DNA of 6,592 bases from DAISJD01 sp036821645 (lineage in GTDB: Bacteria > Pseudomonadota > Alphaproteobacteria > ATCC43930 > CGMCC-115725): assembly GCA_036821645.1 (NCBI GenBank), contig DAISJD010000155.1, forward strand, positions 1 to 6,592, read 5' to 3'. The position numbers were made by a program, and so were the translations under genes. Position 1 is the first letter of the stretch. Each line of letters starts with the position of its first letter. The notes under the pieces were generated by a model. The model had not been told where the DNA came from, searched no databases, and worked only from the letters and a program-made list of their open reading frames with translations. Positions 1-5,864 of this stretch are shown piece by piece.

Positions 1-303
1 GGGGTGGCGGGCCGGGTGATCGCGGCCAAACTGGCGGCCAAGGGCGTTCCCGCCCCGCTGATCAAAGGAGCGCTCGGCGAAGAGGACGACGAAACCGGCC
101 TCGCCAGGCGGCCCGGCGGCGACCGCGCCGCCGCCATCGCCTTCGCCCGCCGCCGCCGCCTCGGCCCCTTCCGCCCACCGGAAACCCGCGCCGCCCACAC
201 GCAAAAAGACCTCGCCCGCATGGCCCGTGCGGGCTTCGATCAGGCAACGGCGATGGCGGTGATCCTGGCGGCGGATGCGGGGGAATTGGGGATAAATTCT
301 TGA
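1..303 (+). CDS. recX: RecX family regulatory protein, C-terminal part (5' end outside window)
   Basis: This is the C-terminal 100 residues of a RecX-type recombination regulator. RecX proteins bind RecA filaments and limit their extension, modulating recombination and the SOS response in the cytoplasm. The reading frame is open from base 1, so the GTG at 4 is probably internal and the true start lies upstream. Two of the three-helix repeats typical of RecX are visible. The first runs RVIAAKLAAKGVPAPLIKGAL. The second holds the AIAFARRRRLGPFR stretch followed by QKDLARMARAGFDQATAMAVI, matching the usual 'KDL..L.R.GF....A..V' ending. The gene is GC-rich and ends in TGA at 301-303. The next gene on the other strand ends 30 bp away, and composition becomes AT-rich at this point. 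Family assignment comes from motif recognition; the missing N-terminus cannot be assessed. Confidence 0.85.
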   Translation, partial: GVAGRVIAAKLAAKGVPAPLIKGALGEEDDETGLARRPGGDRAAAIAFARRRRLGPFRPPETRAAHTQKDLARMARAGFDQATAMAVILAADAGELGINS

Positions 304-332
304 AATGTTAGGTCTAGTTGACAGGCATCACA

Positions 333-854
333 TCAAAGAATGTTTGGCAACTTCTTCAATGTATCAATCTCCAATAACTGCTTATACGCAGCTTTGGCCT
401 TTTCTATCCGCTCTTCACTGGCTTTTTCAGGTTTTCTGCGGGCCGTTTCTTGCCAAGGATCATCGACCTTCTCAACCGATTTTAGAAAAGCCGCCGTCGC
501 TGCCAGTTCCAATTCCACTGCATCGATTTTAGCCGCCTGCCTTAGAAAGGAAGATCGTGCGGATTTTTGTGCCGTATTAAACGGGTCCGCGGTAAATATG
601 GAATATGTTCCGCCCCAATTAGTTTTCTTTTTATCTTCCGTGATCAATTCAAAAGCCTCAGCCGCGCGAACAGCCTCAACGAGTTCTTCACTATACGGGC
701 CATAATTATGATATTCAAAATTAAAATCTTCACCGAATCCTGCCAGCTGTGAGAGATAGACTATTTTTTGGAGTCTTGTACGACCGACAACCTGACCGCC
801 TGCATCGCGAATGATATCAGCAACCTTCTCACGGTCTGTCTTACCTGTTGTCAT
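333..854 (-). CDS. YwgA-like protein, partner of the HD phosphohydrolase (Panacea-resembling N-terminus)
   Basis: A 173-residue soluble protein of unknown biochemical function, recognised as similar to Bacillus YwgA (COG3465 type). The N-terminal part (about residues 20-60) carries TRLQKIVYLSQL, then FNFEYHNYGPYSEEL. This 'LQK..Y..Q ... Y.YGP...EL' layout also recalls the Panacea/SocA antitoxin-like domain. The C-terminal part holds ELELAATAAFLKSVEK, DPWQETARRKPEKA and a charged helix ending near residue 160, a pattern I associate with YwgA relatives. The start is placed at ATG 854 because an AAGGGGGG ribosome-binding sequence lies 5 nt upstream. A GTG in frame at 860 overlaps that sequence and is less likely. 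The first 14 nt overlap the end of the upstream HD phosphohydrolase gene, so translation is probably coupled. In Bacillus, as I recall, ywgA also neighbours the HD gene ywfO. Codon use is AT-richer than in the flanks. No catalytic motif is evident; regulator, antitoxin-like or adaptor roles are all possible. Confidence 0.7.
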   Translation of the reverse strand: MTTGKTDREKVADIIRDAGGQVVGRTRLQKIVYLSQLAGFGEDFNFEYHNYGPYSEELVEAVRAAEAFELITEDKKKTNWGGTYSIFTADPFNTAQKSARSSFLRQAAKIDAVELELAATAAFLKSVEKVDDPWQETARRKPEKASEERIEKAKAAYKQLLEIDTLKKLPNIL

Positions 855-2307
855 CGCCACCCCCCTTCACAGCTTCGTTGATTGTAGCGCGTATCATTTT
901 TTCCGCGCCCGTGTCTTCTGCAAAAAAATAAGCCCGGAATAACGAAAACGGCTCAATCGCGGCAATCGTATTTGAAATCTCTGCAATATCAAAAATTTTA
1001 TCGCCCTCGATCATGCGGATTCTAATCTGATTGAGGGCACTGCCGGAATCCTTAAAACTCTTGTAACAACTCCTTTTTGCCTTATCGATCAAAACTCTAG
1101 GTATCTTCTGAGAGTTATTCGACGACCAATCCGTTAATTTTTCCTCAATTGAAATCATCGCACGATCAAGTTTTTTCCGATACTCCTTTCTCTGTGCTTC
1201 CGTATCCAATGCATGATCCGGTCGAATGTGTGCCTTCAATCCTTCCAAGACATCAATACATTTTGGAAACTGGCGTTTCCATAAACGAGCGGCAAAATTT
1301 TGAATGAGGGCATCATCTGACGTTATAAGCATTGGCAAAGCGCCAAAAAAAACCGTGTCGTCCAATGCCAAGGCATGACCGATTTTTTCTGGGTCCTGCG
1401 CAAATTGAACCAATGGATGCTTCAAAGGTAATCCTGTTTCATCAATCTTTCCTGCGCGCACCAACTCAAAGAAGCGCAGCAGCAATTCTGAAAATAATTT
1501 TTCAGCGGCGCGTGTTGTTTTATGAAAATAAATCGTCGGATATAATTGAAACAACGAAAGAACATACGTTTCAGCAGCATGAAGCGCTTTTGGCCCTAAG
1601 ACGAACGTATCGATCATACCAACTTCCTGCTCGTCCGTACCAATCGGCACTTGACCAATTTCTAAATTAGCCATCAGCCACCTAAAATCGATCGCACTAT
1701 TATGTACCCCCGCCATTAAACGATCCCGTTGCATGTAATCCAAACGATCAGCATCAAATTGACTGGAGACAACAGCATTATAAATATTGCCGAGACCCTT
1801 TGCGCTGATGATCGTCGCAACATCATCTGCAAAACCACTTCCCATCCGATCACATAAAACTTCGCCGATCTCACCACTGCGAATTAACTGATCGCTCACA
1901 TGCTCATGATGGGCCATTTTTAGATTAAGCCGTTTGCCCACATCTTCAAAAGCATGGCTGAACATTCCATGTCCAACATCGTGCAAGAGCGCCGCCGCTA
2001 ACGCTGCTCGAGCCTTGCTTTCATGAAATACTTCATCTTTTCTTTTCATCTGTCGGCGGATAACAGCCATGAGTTGACGGGCCGTATGAAACACCCCAAG
2101 ACTATGAGCAAAACGCGAATGGGTAGCCCCTGGATAAACATACTCAGAAAAGCCAAGCTGCCGGACCCGCCGCAACCGTTGAAATGGCTGTGTTTTTATC
2201 ACATCCCACAAAACTGTCTCAAGTTCGTATGACCAGTCACGATGTTCGCCAAATTCTATCAAATTATGGACCGGATCACGGATGCGCTGCGACTTAAAAA
2301 GGGCCAT
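841..2307 (-). CDS. HD-domain phosphohydrolase, SAMHD1/dNTPase-like (COG1078 type)
   Basis: A 488-residue cytoplasmic metal-dependent HD hydrolase related to Bacillus YwfO, Enterococcus EF1143 and SAMHD1. Characterised relatives hydrolyse dNTPs to deoxynucleoside and triphosphate, often under allosteric nucleotide control. Visible family landmarks in order are: RIRDPVHNLIEF (8-19); PFQRLRRVRQLGFSEYVYPGA (41-61); THSRFAHSLGV (62-72), where R65 and H68 match the SAMHD1 R164/H167 pair; LLHDVGHGMFSHAFE (107-121) with the HD dyad H109-D110 and H113, H118; HHEH around residues 133-136; and FDADRLDYMQRD (184-195), where D187 fits the final metal-binding Asp. All metal ligands therefore appear intact. 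The C-terminal half is helical, as is usual for this class. It is the first gene of a two-gene unit and its stop overlaps the start of the YwgA-like gene by 14 nt. The Shine-Dalgarno before ATG 2307 is weak. Composition is clearly AT-richer than neighbouring genes, suggesting transfer. Substrate is inferred from family only. Confidence 0.85.
   Translation of the reverse strand: MALFKSQRIRDPVHNLIEFGEHRDWSYELETVLWDVIKTQPFQRLRRVRQLGFSEYVYPGATHSRFAHSLGVFHTARQLMAVIRRQMKRKDEVFHESKARAALAAALLHDVGHGMFSHAFEDVGKRLNLKMAHHEHVSDQLIRSGEIGEVLCDRMGSGFADDVATIISAKGLGNIYNAVVSSQFDADRLDYMQRDRLMAGVHNSAIDFRWLMANLEIGQVPIGTDEQEVGMIDTFVLGPKALHAAETYVLSLFQLYPTIYFHKTTRAAEKLFSELLLRFFELVRAGKIDETGLPLKHPLVQFAQDPEKIGHALALDDTVFFGALPMLITSDDALIQNFAARLWKRQFPKCIDVLEGLKAHIRPDHALDTEAQRKEYRKKLDRAMISIEEKLTDWSSNNSQKIPRVLIDKAKRSCYKSFKDSGSALNQIRIRMIEGDKIFDIAEISNTIAAIEPFSLFRAYFFAEDTGAEKMIRATINEAVKGGGDDNR
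860..867 (-). promoter_or_regulatory. Ribosome-binding site deciding the YwgA-like start
   Basis: On the minus strand AAGGGGGG is followed by TGGCG and then ATG (854-852). The 5-nt spacing suits the ATG. The alternative GTG start at 860 begins inside this purine run and would have no room for it. The site lies within the 3' end of the HD phosphohydrolase gene, consistent with translational coupling. Confidence 0.5.
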
Positions 2308-2362
2308 AACTTACTGTCTTTCATCAATAATATGCATCACACAAATATCAATTATAAGATTA

Positions 2363-2392
2363 ATTATATATTAAATTTTCAATTTTTTGCAA
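2363..2392 (-). promoter_or_regulatory. Candidate sigma70-type promoter of the HD/YwgA-like operon
   Basis: Read on the minus strand, TTGCAA (2392-2387) is followed after 18 bp by a perfect TATAAT (2368-2363), about 55 bp before the HD gene start. A second TATAAT lies at 2356-2351, with TTGAAA at 2382-2377 but a long 20-bp spacer. The whole stretch of about 2310-2400 is very AT-rich, so chance matches are easy. Confidence 0.4.
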
Positions 2393-2455
2393 AGAAACAT
2401 TCCCCCCCAGAAACCATTGGACCAACCATACCGGCACCCCACCTGTAAAACACCC

Positions 2456-2484
2456 TTGACACCGCCACTCATCCGCCCCATCAT
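2456..2484 (+). promoter_or_regulatory. Candidate promoter for the membrane protein-HTH operon
   Basis: A perfect TTGACA (2456-2461) is followed after 17 bp by CATCAT (2479-2484), which matches four of six bases of TATAAT. Transcription would begin near 2491, about 26 bp before the ATG at 2517. The strong -35 in otherwise GC-rich DNA gives this weight, while the -10 is imperfect. The proposed operator overlaps the -10 and start site. Confidence 0.4.
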
Positions 2485-2519
2485 GACAAGTATCCTTTAC
2501 ATGCTGAGGTGTCATCATG
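2479..2519 (+). repeat. Inverted repeat spanning promoter and start codon
   Basis: CATCATGACA (2479-2488) and TGTCATCATG (2510-2519) are inverted copies matching at nine of ten positions, separated by 21 bp. The right arm contains the ATG start of the membrane protein gene and part of its GAGGTG ribosome-binding site. The pair could act as a second operator, or, if transcription starts further upstream, as an RNA hairpin masking the start. Confidence 0.4.
2484..2501 (+). promoter_or_regulatory. Candidate autoregulatory operator (imperfect 18-bp palindrome)
   Basis: TGACAAGTATCCTTTACA is an imperfect dyad: six of nine base pairs are symmetric, including the TG..AA / TT..CA outer positions. 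It covers the end of the predicted -10 and the expected transcription start, where a repressor would block initiation. The HTH protein encoded by the second gene is the obvious candidate ligand. Binding is inference. Confidence 0.35.
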
Positions 2520-2936
2520 ACCATCTACCCGGAACCGCGCTATTCCAACGGGGAACGGCGGGCCAATCGCCGGTATATGCGGGAATTCATCGGGGCCCTG
2601 GCGGTTTACGCCGGGCTGTTGGTGCCATCCCTCGCCTATGGTCCGGGCCTTGAACCGGGCCTGGGCCGGACGGCCCTGTTGGTGGCCCCGGCCTTGGGGT
2701 TTTTCCTCGTCCTGTGGGCGATCGCGCGCCATATCCTGGGGCTCGACGATTATCAGCGGCGCTTGACGCTGGAGACGTTTTCGCTGGCAGCCGCCGTGAC
2801 GGCGGGGTTTGCCATGACCTATGGGTTTCTGGAAAATGCAGGCTTTCCCCGCCAAAGCATGTTTTTAGTGTGGGGCGTGATGGGCGGGGCCTGGGCGGCG
2901 ATCGGGCTTTATCGCTGCACCATCGGGCGTTCATGA
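2517..2936 (+). CDS. Small four-helix integral membrane protein, HTH-regulator-coupled
   Basis: A 139-residue inner-membrane protein of unknown function. It has a short charged N-terminus (residues 1-23, arginine-rich around 14-22) and four hydrophobic segments: about 24-41, 52-73, 87-105 and 115-133. A charged loop (DDYQRRLTLE, 77-86) separates segments two and three. No signal peptide or catalytic motif is visible. The start is ATG 2517, preceded by GAGGTG (2506-2511) at 5-nt spacing. Its stop codon overlaps the ATG of the downstream HTH gene (ATGA at 2933-2936), so the two are almost certainly co-translated. Small membrane proteins paired this way with a 65-70 residue Cro/CI-type regulator are a recurrent bacterial arrangement. 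The membrane partner may modulate the regulator or respond to the same stress, but this is inference. Confidence 0.75.
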   Translation: MTIYPEPRYSNGERRANRRYMREFIGALAVYAGLLVPSLAYGPGLEPGLGRTALLVAPALGFFLVLWAIARHILGLDDYQRRLTLETFSLAAAVTAGFAMTYGFLENAGFPRQSMFLVWGVMGGAWAAIGLYRCTIGRS

Positions 2937-3133
2937 AGAACGCTGTGCGCGATCTGCGCACCGCGCGCGGGTGGAGTCAGGCGGAATTGGCCGATCGGCT
3001 CGCCGTCTCGCGCCAGACGGTGAATGCGATCGAAACCGGCCGCTACGATCCGAGCCTGCCGCTTGCCTTCGCCATTGCCCGCCTGTTCGAGCGCGCGATC
3101 GAGGCGATCTTCATGCCTGAGACGACCCCTTGA
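2933..3133 (+). CDS. Short Cro/CI-type (XRE) helix-turn-helix regulator
   Basis: A 66-residue DNA-binding protein consisting of little more than one XRE-family HTH domain (COG1476/YozG-like size). Residues 4-15 (AVRDLRTARGWS) form helix 1, QAELADRLAV (16-25) helix 2, and SRQTVNAIETGRYDP (26-40) the recognition helix and the following conserved turn. The end LPLAFAIARLFERAIEAIFMPE matches the usual 'L.LA..IA..F...IE.IF' tail of this group. The start is ATG 2933, overlapping the membrane-protein stop by 4 nt. A longer in-frame opening from 2714 would only add residues read out of frame from the membrane gene and is rejected. The protein probably binds as a dimer, and its likely target is the palindrome at 2484-2501. 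Its 3' end overlaps the convergent methyltransferase gene by 23 bp. Confidence 0.9.
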   Translation: MKNAVRDLRTARGWSQAELADRLAVSRQTVNAIETGRYDPSLPLAFAIARLFERAIEAIFMPETTP

Positions 3134-4130
3134 CCGGCGCTAGCGGGCGGCGGGCGACGAAGATCAGATGATCGGCGACAGCGGGGACGGCACAAAATAG
3201 CGCATTGGTCGGTTGATAAGATAGGCGTTTTACCGCCGTCAGGCTGCGGATCGCCCATAAGAGGGCGGCGCGCACAGCCCCGCTTGTCGCCGCCCTCTGC
3301 CAGCGATGCAGGCGGCGGCGCAGGCCGAAACTCCAATGCGGTGTCGCGAAAAGCGGGCTCGTGCCGATGAATTCGACATGAAACCCTTGGGCCGCGAAAC
3401 TGGCCCGCACGGTCTCGCGGGTGAAATAGGCGATATGCTGCGGGGCTGAGATCATCGACCACCGCACCCCCCAAAGCCTGCGGGCGATACTGCCCCAATG
3501 GGGCACGCTGCCCATGGCGTAACCGCCGGGTGCGAGGCGCGCATAGACATCGGCCAGAAACGCACCGTGATCCGGCACATGTTCCAGAACCTCCCAAAAA
3601 CTGACCAGATCGAACCCGGTGCCGGGGTCTGGGTCGACCCCGCTCACCCTAAGATCGGCCCCGAACACGGCGCGCCCCGTGTCGATCGCCGACCGGCTGA
3701 AATCGGTGCCGACAGCCCGCAAGCCCAACTCCGTCATGGCCTGGACGAAGGCCCCGGACCCACACCCCAGATCCAGCAGGCGCGCCTGTTGGGGCAAGGT
3801 GGGCATAAACCGGCGGGCGGTCGCGAATTTGCGCTTGCCGTCGGCAATCACCGGCTCATAAAAAGCCCGATCGGTCGGATAATAATAATAACCCGCCGCA
3901 CTATTCGACAGATCGCGATAATAGGCACCGAGCCATGCCGCCGTCGGCACCGGGAACAGATGATGCAGCCCGCAAAACCCGCATTGCACGAGATCGAACC
4001 CGGTCTCGGCCAAGCCGTAAATCACCCGACGCCCGTCCGCATCGCGCCGACAATGCGGACATAATCGGGAAAAACCGACCCAATTTTTAGCTGTGTCAGG
4101 TTGATTCATACTCTGCGATGGGTGTATCAT
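3111..4130 (-). CDS. Class I SAM-dependent methyltransferase with N-terminal zinc ribbon
   Basis: A 339-residue cytoplasmic methyltransferase of the Methyltransf_23-like group. An N-terminal zinc-ribbon-like element has C24-x2-C27 and C50-x2-C53 (CPHC and CGFC). An aromatic linker (YYYY at 81-84) leads to the Rossmann methyltransferase core: motif I LLDLGCGSG (118-126), the acidic end of strand 2 in VGTD (140-143), FWEVLEHV (178-185) and LAPGG (199-203). Then come SAPQH (228-232) and FTRETVRASFAAQGF (236-250), typical of methyltransferases in O-antigen and capsule loci. The start at 4130 is favoured because AAGGGTGGTGA precedes it; an internal ATG at 4109 has a weaker site. The substrate cannot be read from sequence. 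The divergent neighbours (WbuC cupin, sugar-type oxidoreductase) suggest a sugar or nucleotide-sugar acceptor. The C-terminus overlaps the convergent HTH gene. Confidence 0.85.
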   Translation of the reverse strand: MIHPSQSMNQPDTAKNWVGFSRLCPHCRRDADGRRVIYGLAETGFDLVQCGFCGLHHLFPVPTAAWLGAYYRDLSNSAAGYYYYPTDRAFYEPVIADGKRKFATARRFMPTLPQQARLLDLGCGSGAFVQAMTELGLRAVGTDFSRSAIDTGRAVFGADLRVSGVDPDPGTGFDLVSFWEVLEHVPDHGAFLADVYARLAPGGYAMGSVPHWGSIARRLWGVRWSMISAPQHIAYFTRETVRASFAAQGFHVEFIGTSPLFATPHWSFGLRRRLHRWQRAATSGAVRAALLWAIRSLTAVKRLSYQPTNALFCAVPAVADHLIFVARRPLAPVKGSSQA

Positions 4131-4282
4131 TCGTCACCACCCTTGAAGACGTGATCATCACCCCTTACTGTCGGTGGAATGATTGAATTTAGGATGAATT
4201 GAAATTTAATATCTCTTTAAAAGTTAAATTTTATTCTTTTACCCCTGTGGCCGCATCGGCCCCTGCCTTGAGGTGTGCATTC
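4131..4282. promoter_or_regulatory. AT-rich divergent intergenic region with dyad symmetries
   Basis: This gap separates the divergent methyltransferase and WbuC-like genes, so it should hold promoters for both. A plus-strand candidate is TTGAAT (4183-4188), 18 bp, TAATAT (4207-4212), which is weak. GTGATCATCAC (4151-4161) is a perfect 11-bp palindrome 21 bp upstream of the methyltransferase start. AAATTTAA (4202-4209) and TTAAATTT (4224-4231) form a perfect inverted repeat with a 14-bp spacer. The AT-rich part (about 4175-4240) contrasts sharply with its GC-rich surroundings. No gene is supported here. Confidence 0.35.
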
Positions 4283-4831
4283 ATGGCCGATATGGCCGAT
4301 ACGGATTTCCCCCCCATTCGCCATGCGGAGGCGGAATTCAATCAGGCCCCGATCCTGGCCGTGGATGGGGCCATGGTGGATTATCTGAAGGAGCGGGCAC
4401 TTGCTTCGCCAAGGCGGCGCTATCGCCTGTGTCTGCATGCCGATCCCGGTGCGCCGACCCAGGAAATGATCATCGTCTGTCCGCGCGGCACCTTCATGAC
4501 GCCGCACCGTCATCCCGTCGGCAAAAGCGAGTCCTATCACGTGATCGAAGGGGCCATGCGGGTCTGTTTCCTGACCGACGTCGGCACCCTCGATCATACC
4601 ATCGATCTTGGTGCGCCGGGGATGGGGTTGCCCTTTCTCTATCGGTTGTCGGCGTCGCGCTGGCACATGCCGATCGTGCTGTCCGACTGGCTCGTCTATC
4701 ATGAAACCTATAGCGGCCCGTTCGCGCGCGAGGCCGATGTCATCATCCACCCGGCGGCCCCCGACGAACACGATCCAGGCGCCATCCGACGGTTTCTCGC
4801 CACCCTGGGCCAGTCCCATGGTCCGGTCTAA
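4283..4831 (+). CDS. WbuC-family cupin-fold metalloprotein
   Basis: A 182-residue protein with a single cupin barrel, similar to WbuC of O-antigen clusters. An N-terminal helix segment (LKERALASPRRRYRLCLH, 35-52) corresponds to the WbuC 'A..SPR.R...C.H' signature. The first cupin motif, TPHRHPVGKSESYHVIEG (73-90), offers metal ligands H75, H77 and E83. The second motif holds RWHMP with H128, and HETYSGPF (140-147) matches the family 'E...GPY' ending. The catalytic role of WbuC proteins is not settled, so a function in sugar modification is inferred from context. The start is ATG 4283, preceded by GAGGTG (4270-4275) with 7-nt spacing. The in-frame TTG at 4199 would give a longer N-terminus encoded by AT-rich DNA without a good ribosome-binding site, and is rejected. 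The stop TAA directly abuts the GTG start of the downstream oxidoreductase. Confidence 0.8.
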   Translation: MADMADTDFPPIRHAEAEFNQAPILAVDGAMVDYLKERALASPRRRYRLCLHADPGAPTQEMIIVCPRGTFMTPHRHPVGKSESYHVIEGAMRVCFLTDVGTLDHTIDLGAPGMGLPFLYRLSASRWHMPIVLSDWLVYHETYSGPFAREADVIIHPAAPDEHDPGAIRRFLATLGQSHGPV

Positions 4832-5758
4832 GTGACGGGCGGGAGCGACATCCGGTTGGGACTGATCGGTCTCGGCCCCTGGGGGCAAAAACTGGCCCAA
4901 GCACTGACGGCGCTTGCCCCCCGGCTGCTGGCGGCGATCGCGACCGGCAATCCCGCCCTGGCGGCGTCCCTCGCCCCAGGGGCCCGGCATTTTGCCGATG
5001 GGCCGTCGCTCATCGCCGAGGGCGGCCTCGACGGGGTCATCATTGCGACACCGCCCGAGACCCACGCCGCCCTTGCCCATGCCGCCATCGCCCGGCACCT
5101 GCCGGTCCTGATCGAAAAACCGATGGCGACCACGATCGCGGAGGCCGACCGGCTTTCCGCCGCCGCCCGCGATAGCGGGTGCCCCGTCGCGGTCAATCAC
5201 ATCGACCTCACCCACCCGGCGTTTCAGGCGGTCCGGGAGGCCCGCCCCCGGATTGCCCCCCTTCACCGGATGGCGGGGCGCATCACCCGAATGCGCCAGC
5301 CGAACCCCAAGGCCGATGCCGTCTGGGATTTCGCCCCCCATCTCGTCGCGATGGCCCTCAGTTTGGCCGGGACGATGCCGGACGCAATCGCGGCACGCCG
5401 CTGGACGGGGCCTGGCTTCGACCAGCTCGTTTTTCGTCTGTCATGGCCTGAATCTCCCCCCTTCATCGCGCTGGCCGGGTTCGGGTTCGCAGCGGATACG
5501 CGCACCCTTCGGCTGTTCGGCGCCCAGGGGCGGCTCGTCTATGACGACCGGGTCACCGAACGCGCCGTCCTTTCCCGGTCAGACGGGGCCATCCCCCTGC
5601 CCCATGATCGCAACACCGATCCCCTGCGGGCGGCCCTCGTCGGGTTCATCAACCAAATCCGCACGCGCACGGCCGACCATGGTCCGGTTCTTCTGGGGGC
5701 ACGGGTGGTCGATTGCCTGACCCGGATCGAGGCGGCAACCGGACAAAGACAATCTTGA
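4832..5758 (+). CDS. Gfo/Idh/MocA-family NAD(P)-dependent oxidoreductase
   Basis: A 308-residue cytoplasmic dehydrogenase. The N-terminal Rossmann fold starts with IRLGLIGLGPWGQKLA, giving GxGxxG at G13-L-G15-P-W-G18. DGVIIATPPETHAALA (67-82) is the usual strand-loop after the adenine-binding region, and PVLIEKPMATT (91-101) contains the family E-K-P motif with K96 as probable catalytic lysine. WDFAPHLVAMAL (165-176) supplies D166 and H170, corresponding to the conserved D-x3-H of the C-terminal domain. Length is slightly below the common 320-390 residues, mainly in the C-terminal sheet. Family members typically oxidise or reduce sugars, inositols or nucleotide sugars; substrate is unknown here. 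The start is GTG 4832, immediately after the WbuC-like stop. No strong ribosome-binding site precedes it, so coupling to the upstream gene is likely. No other plausible start precedes the Rossmann motif. Confidence 0.85.
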   Translation: MTGGSDIRLGLIGLGPWGQKLAQALTALAPRLLAAIATGNPALAASLAPGARHFADGPSLIAEGGLDGVIIATPPETHAALAHAAIARHLPVLIEKPMATTIAEADRLSAAARDSGCPVAVNHIDLTHPAFQAVREARPRIAPLHRMAGRITRMRQPNPKADAVWDFAPHLVAMALSLAGTMPDAIAARRWTGPGFDQLVFRLSWPESPPFIALAGFGFAADTRTLRLFGAQGRLVYDDRVTERAVLSRSDGAIPLPHDRNTDPLRAALVGFINQIRTRTADHGPVLLGARVVDCLTRIEAATGQRQS

Positions 5759-5770
5759 CGGTTTTGTTTA
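5737..5770 (+). terminator. Weak terminator-like hairpin after the oxidoreductase
   Basis: AACCG (5737-5741) can pair with CGGTT (5759-5763), with a nested AAGA/TCTT pairing (5746-5749 / 5753-5756), and T-rich DNA follows from 5762. The stem is short and interrupted and begins inside the coding region, so this is a weak candidate. Confidence 0.2.
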
Positions 5771-5864
5771 ACTTATTTTTTTCAACCCATGGAATAGGCT
5801 GCCCCGTGACCCGTTATCCCGCCCTTCGGACCATGTCGGTCGATACCGAACAGAGGATAGGGTT

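Noticed and set aside
304..332. Bidirectional terminator or tRNA/att site between recX and the YwgA-like gene
   Set aside because: No stable hairpin, T-tract or tRNA 3' end is visible in the 29-bp gap.
340..752. Plus-strand open frames opposite the YwgA-like gene
   Set aside because: They lack recognisable domains and are shadows of the supported minus-strand gene.
2401..2455. TTGG-A-CCAA dyad and C-rich run considered as an operator or terminator
   Set aside because: The symmetry is only 4 bp per arm, with no T-tract, and is expected by chance.
3498..4064. Plus-strand open frame antisense to the methyltransferase
   Set aside because: The methyltransferase motifs on the minus strand are unambiguous; the antisense translation shows no recognisable family.
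4199..4282. N-terminal extension of the WbuC-like protein from TTG 4199
   Set aside because: It is encoded by AT-rich non-coding-looking DNA and lacks a ribosome-binding site, whereas ATG 4283 has a good GAGGTG and matches the family length.
4217..5341. Long minus-strand open frame (374 codons) antisense to the WbuC-like and oxidoreductase genes
   Set aside because: Its translation is low-complexity, rich in G, R and D, without any domain. It mirrors GC-rich codon bias of two well-supported plus-strand genes.
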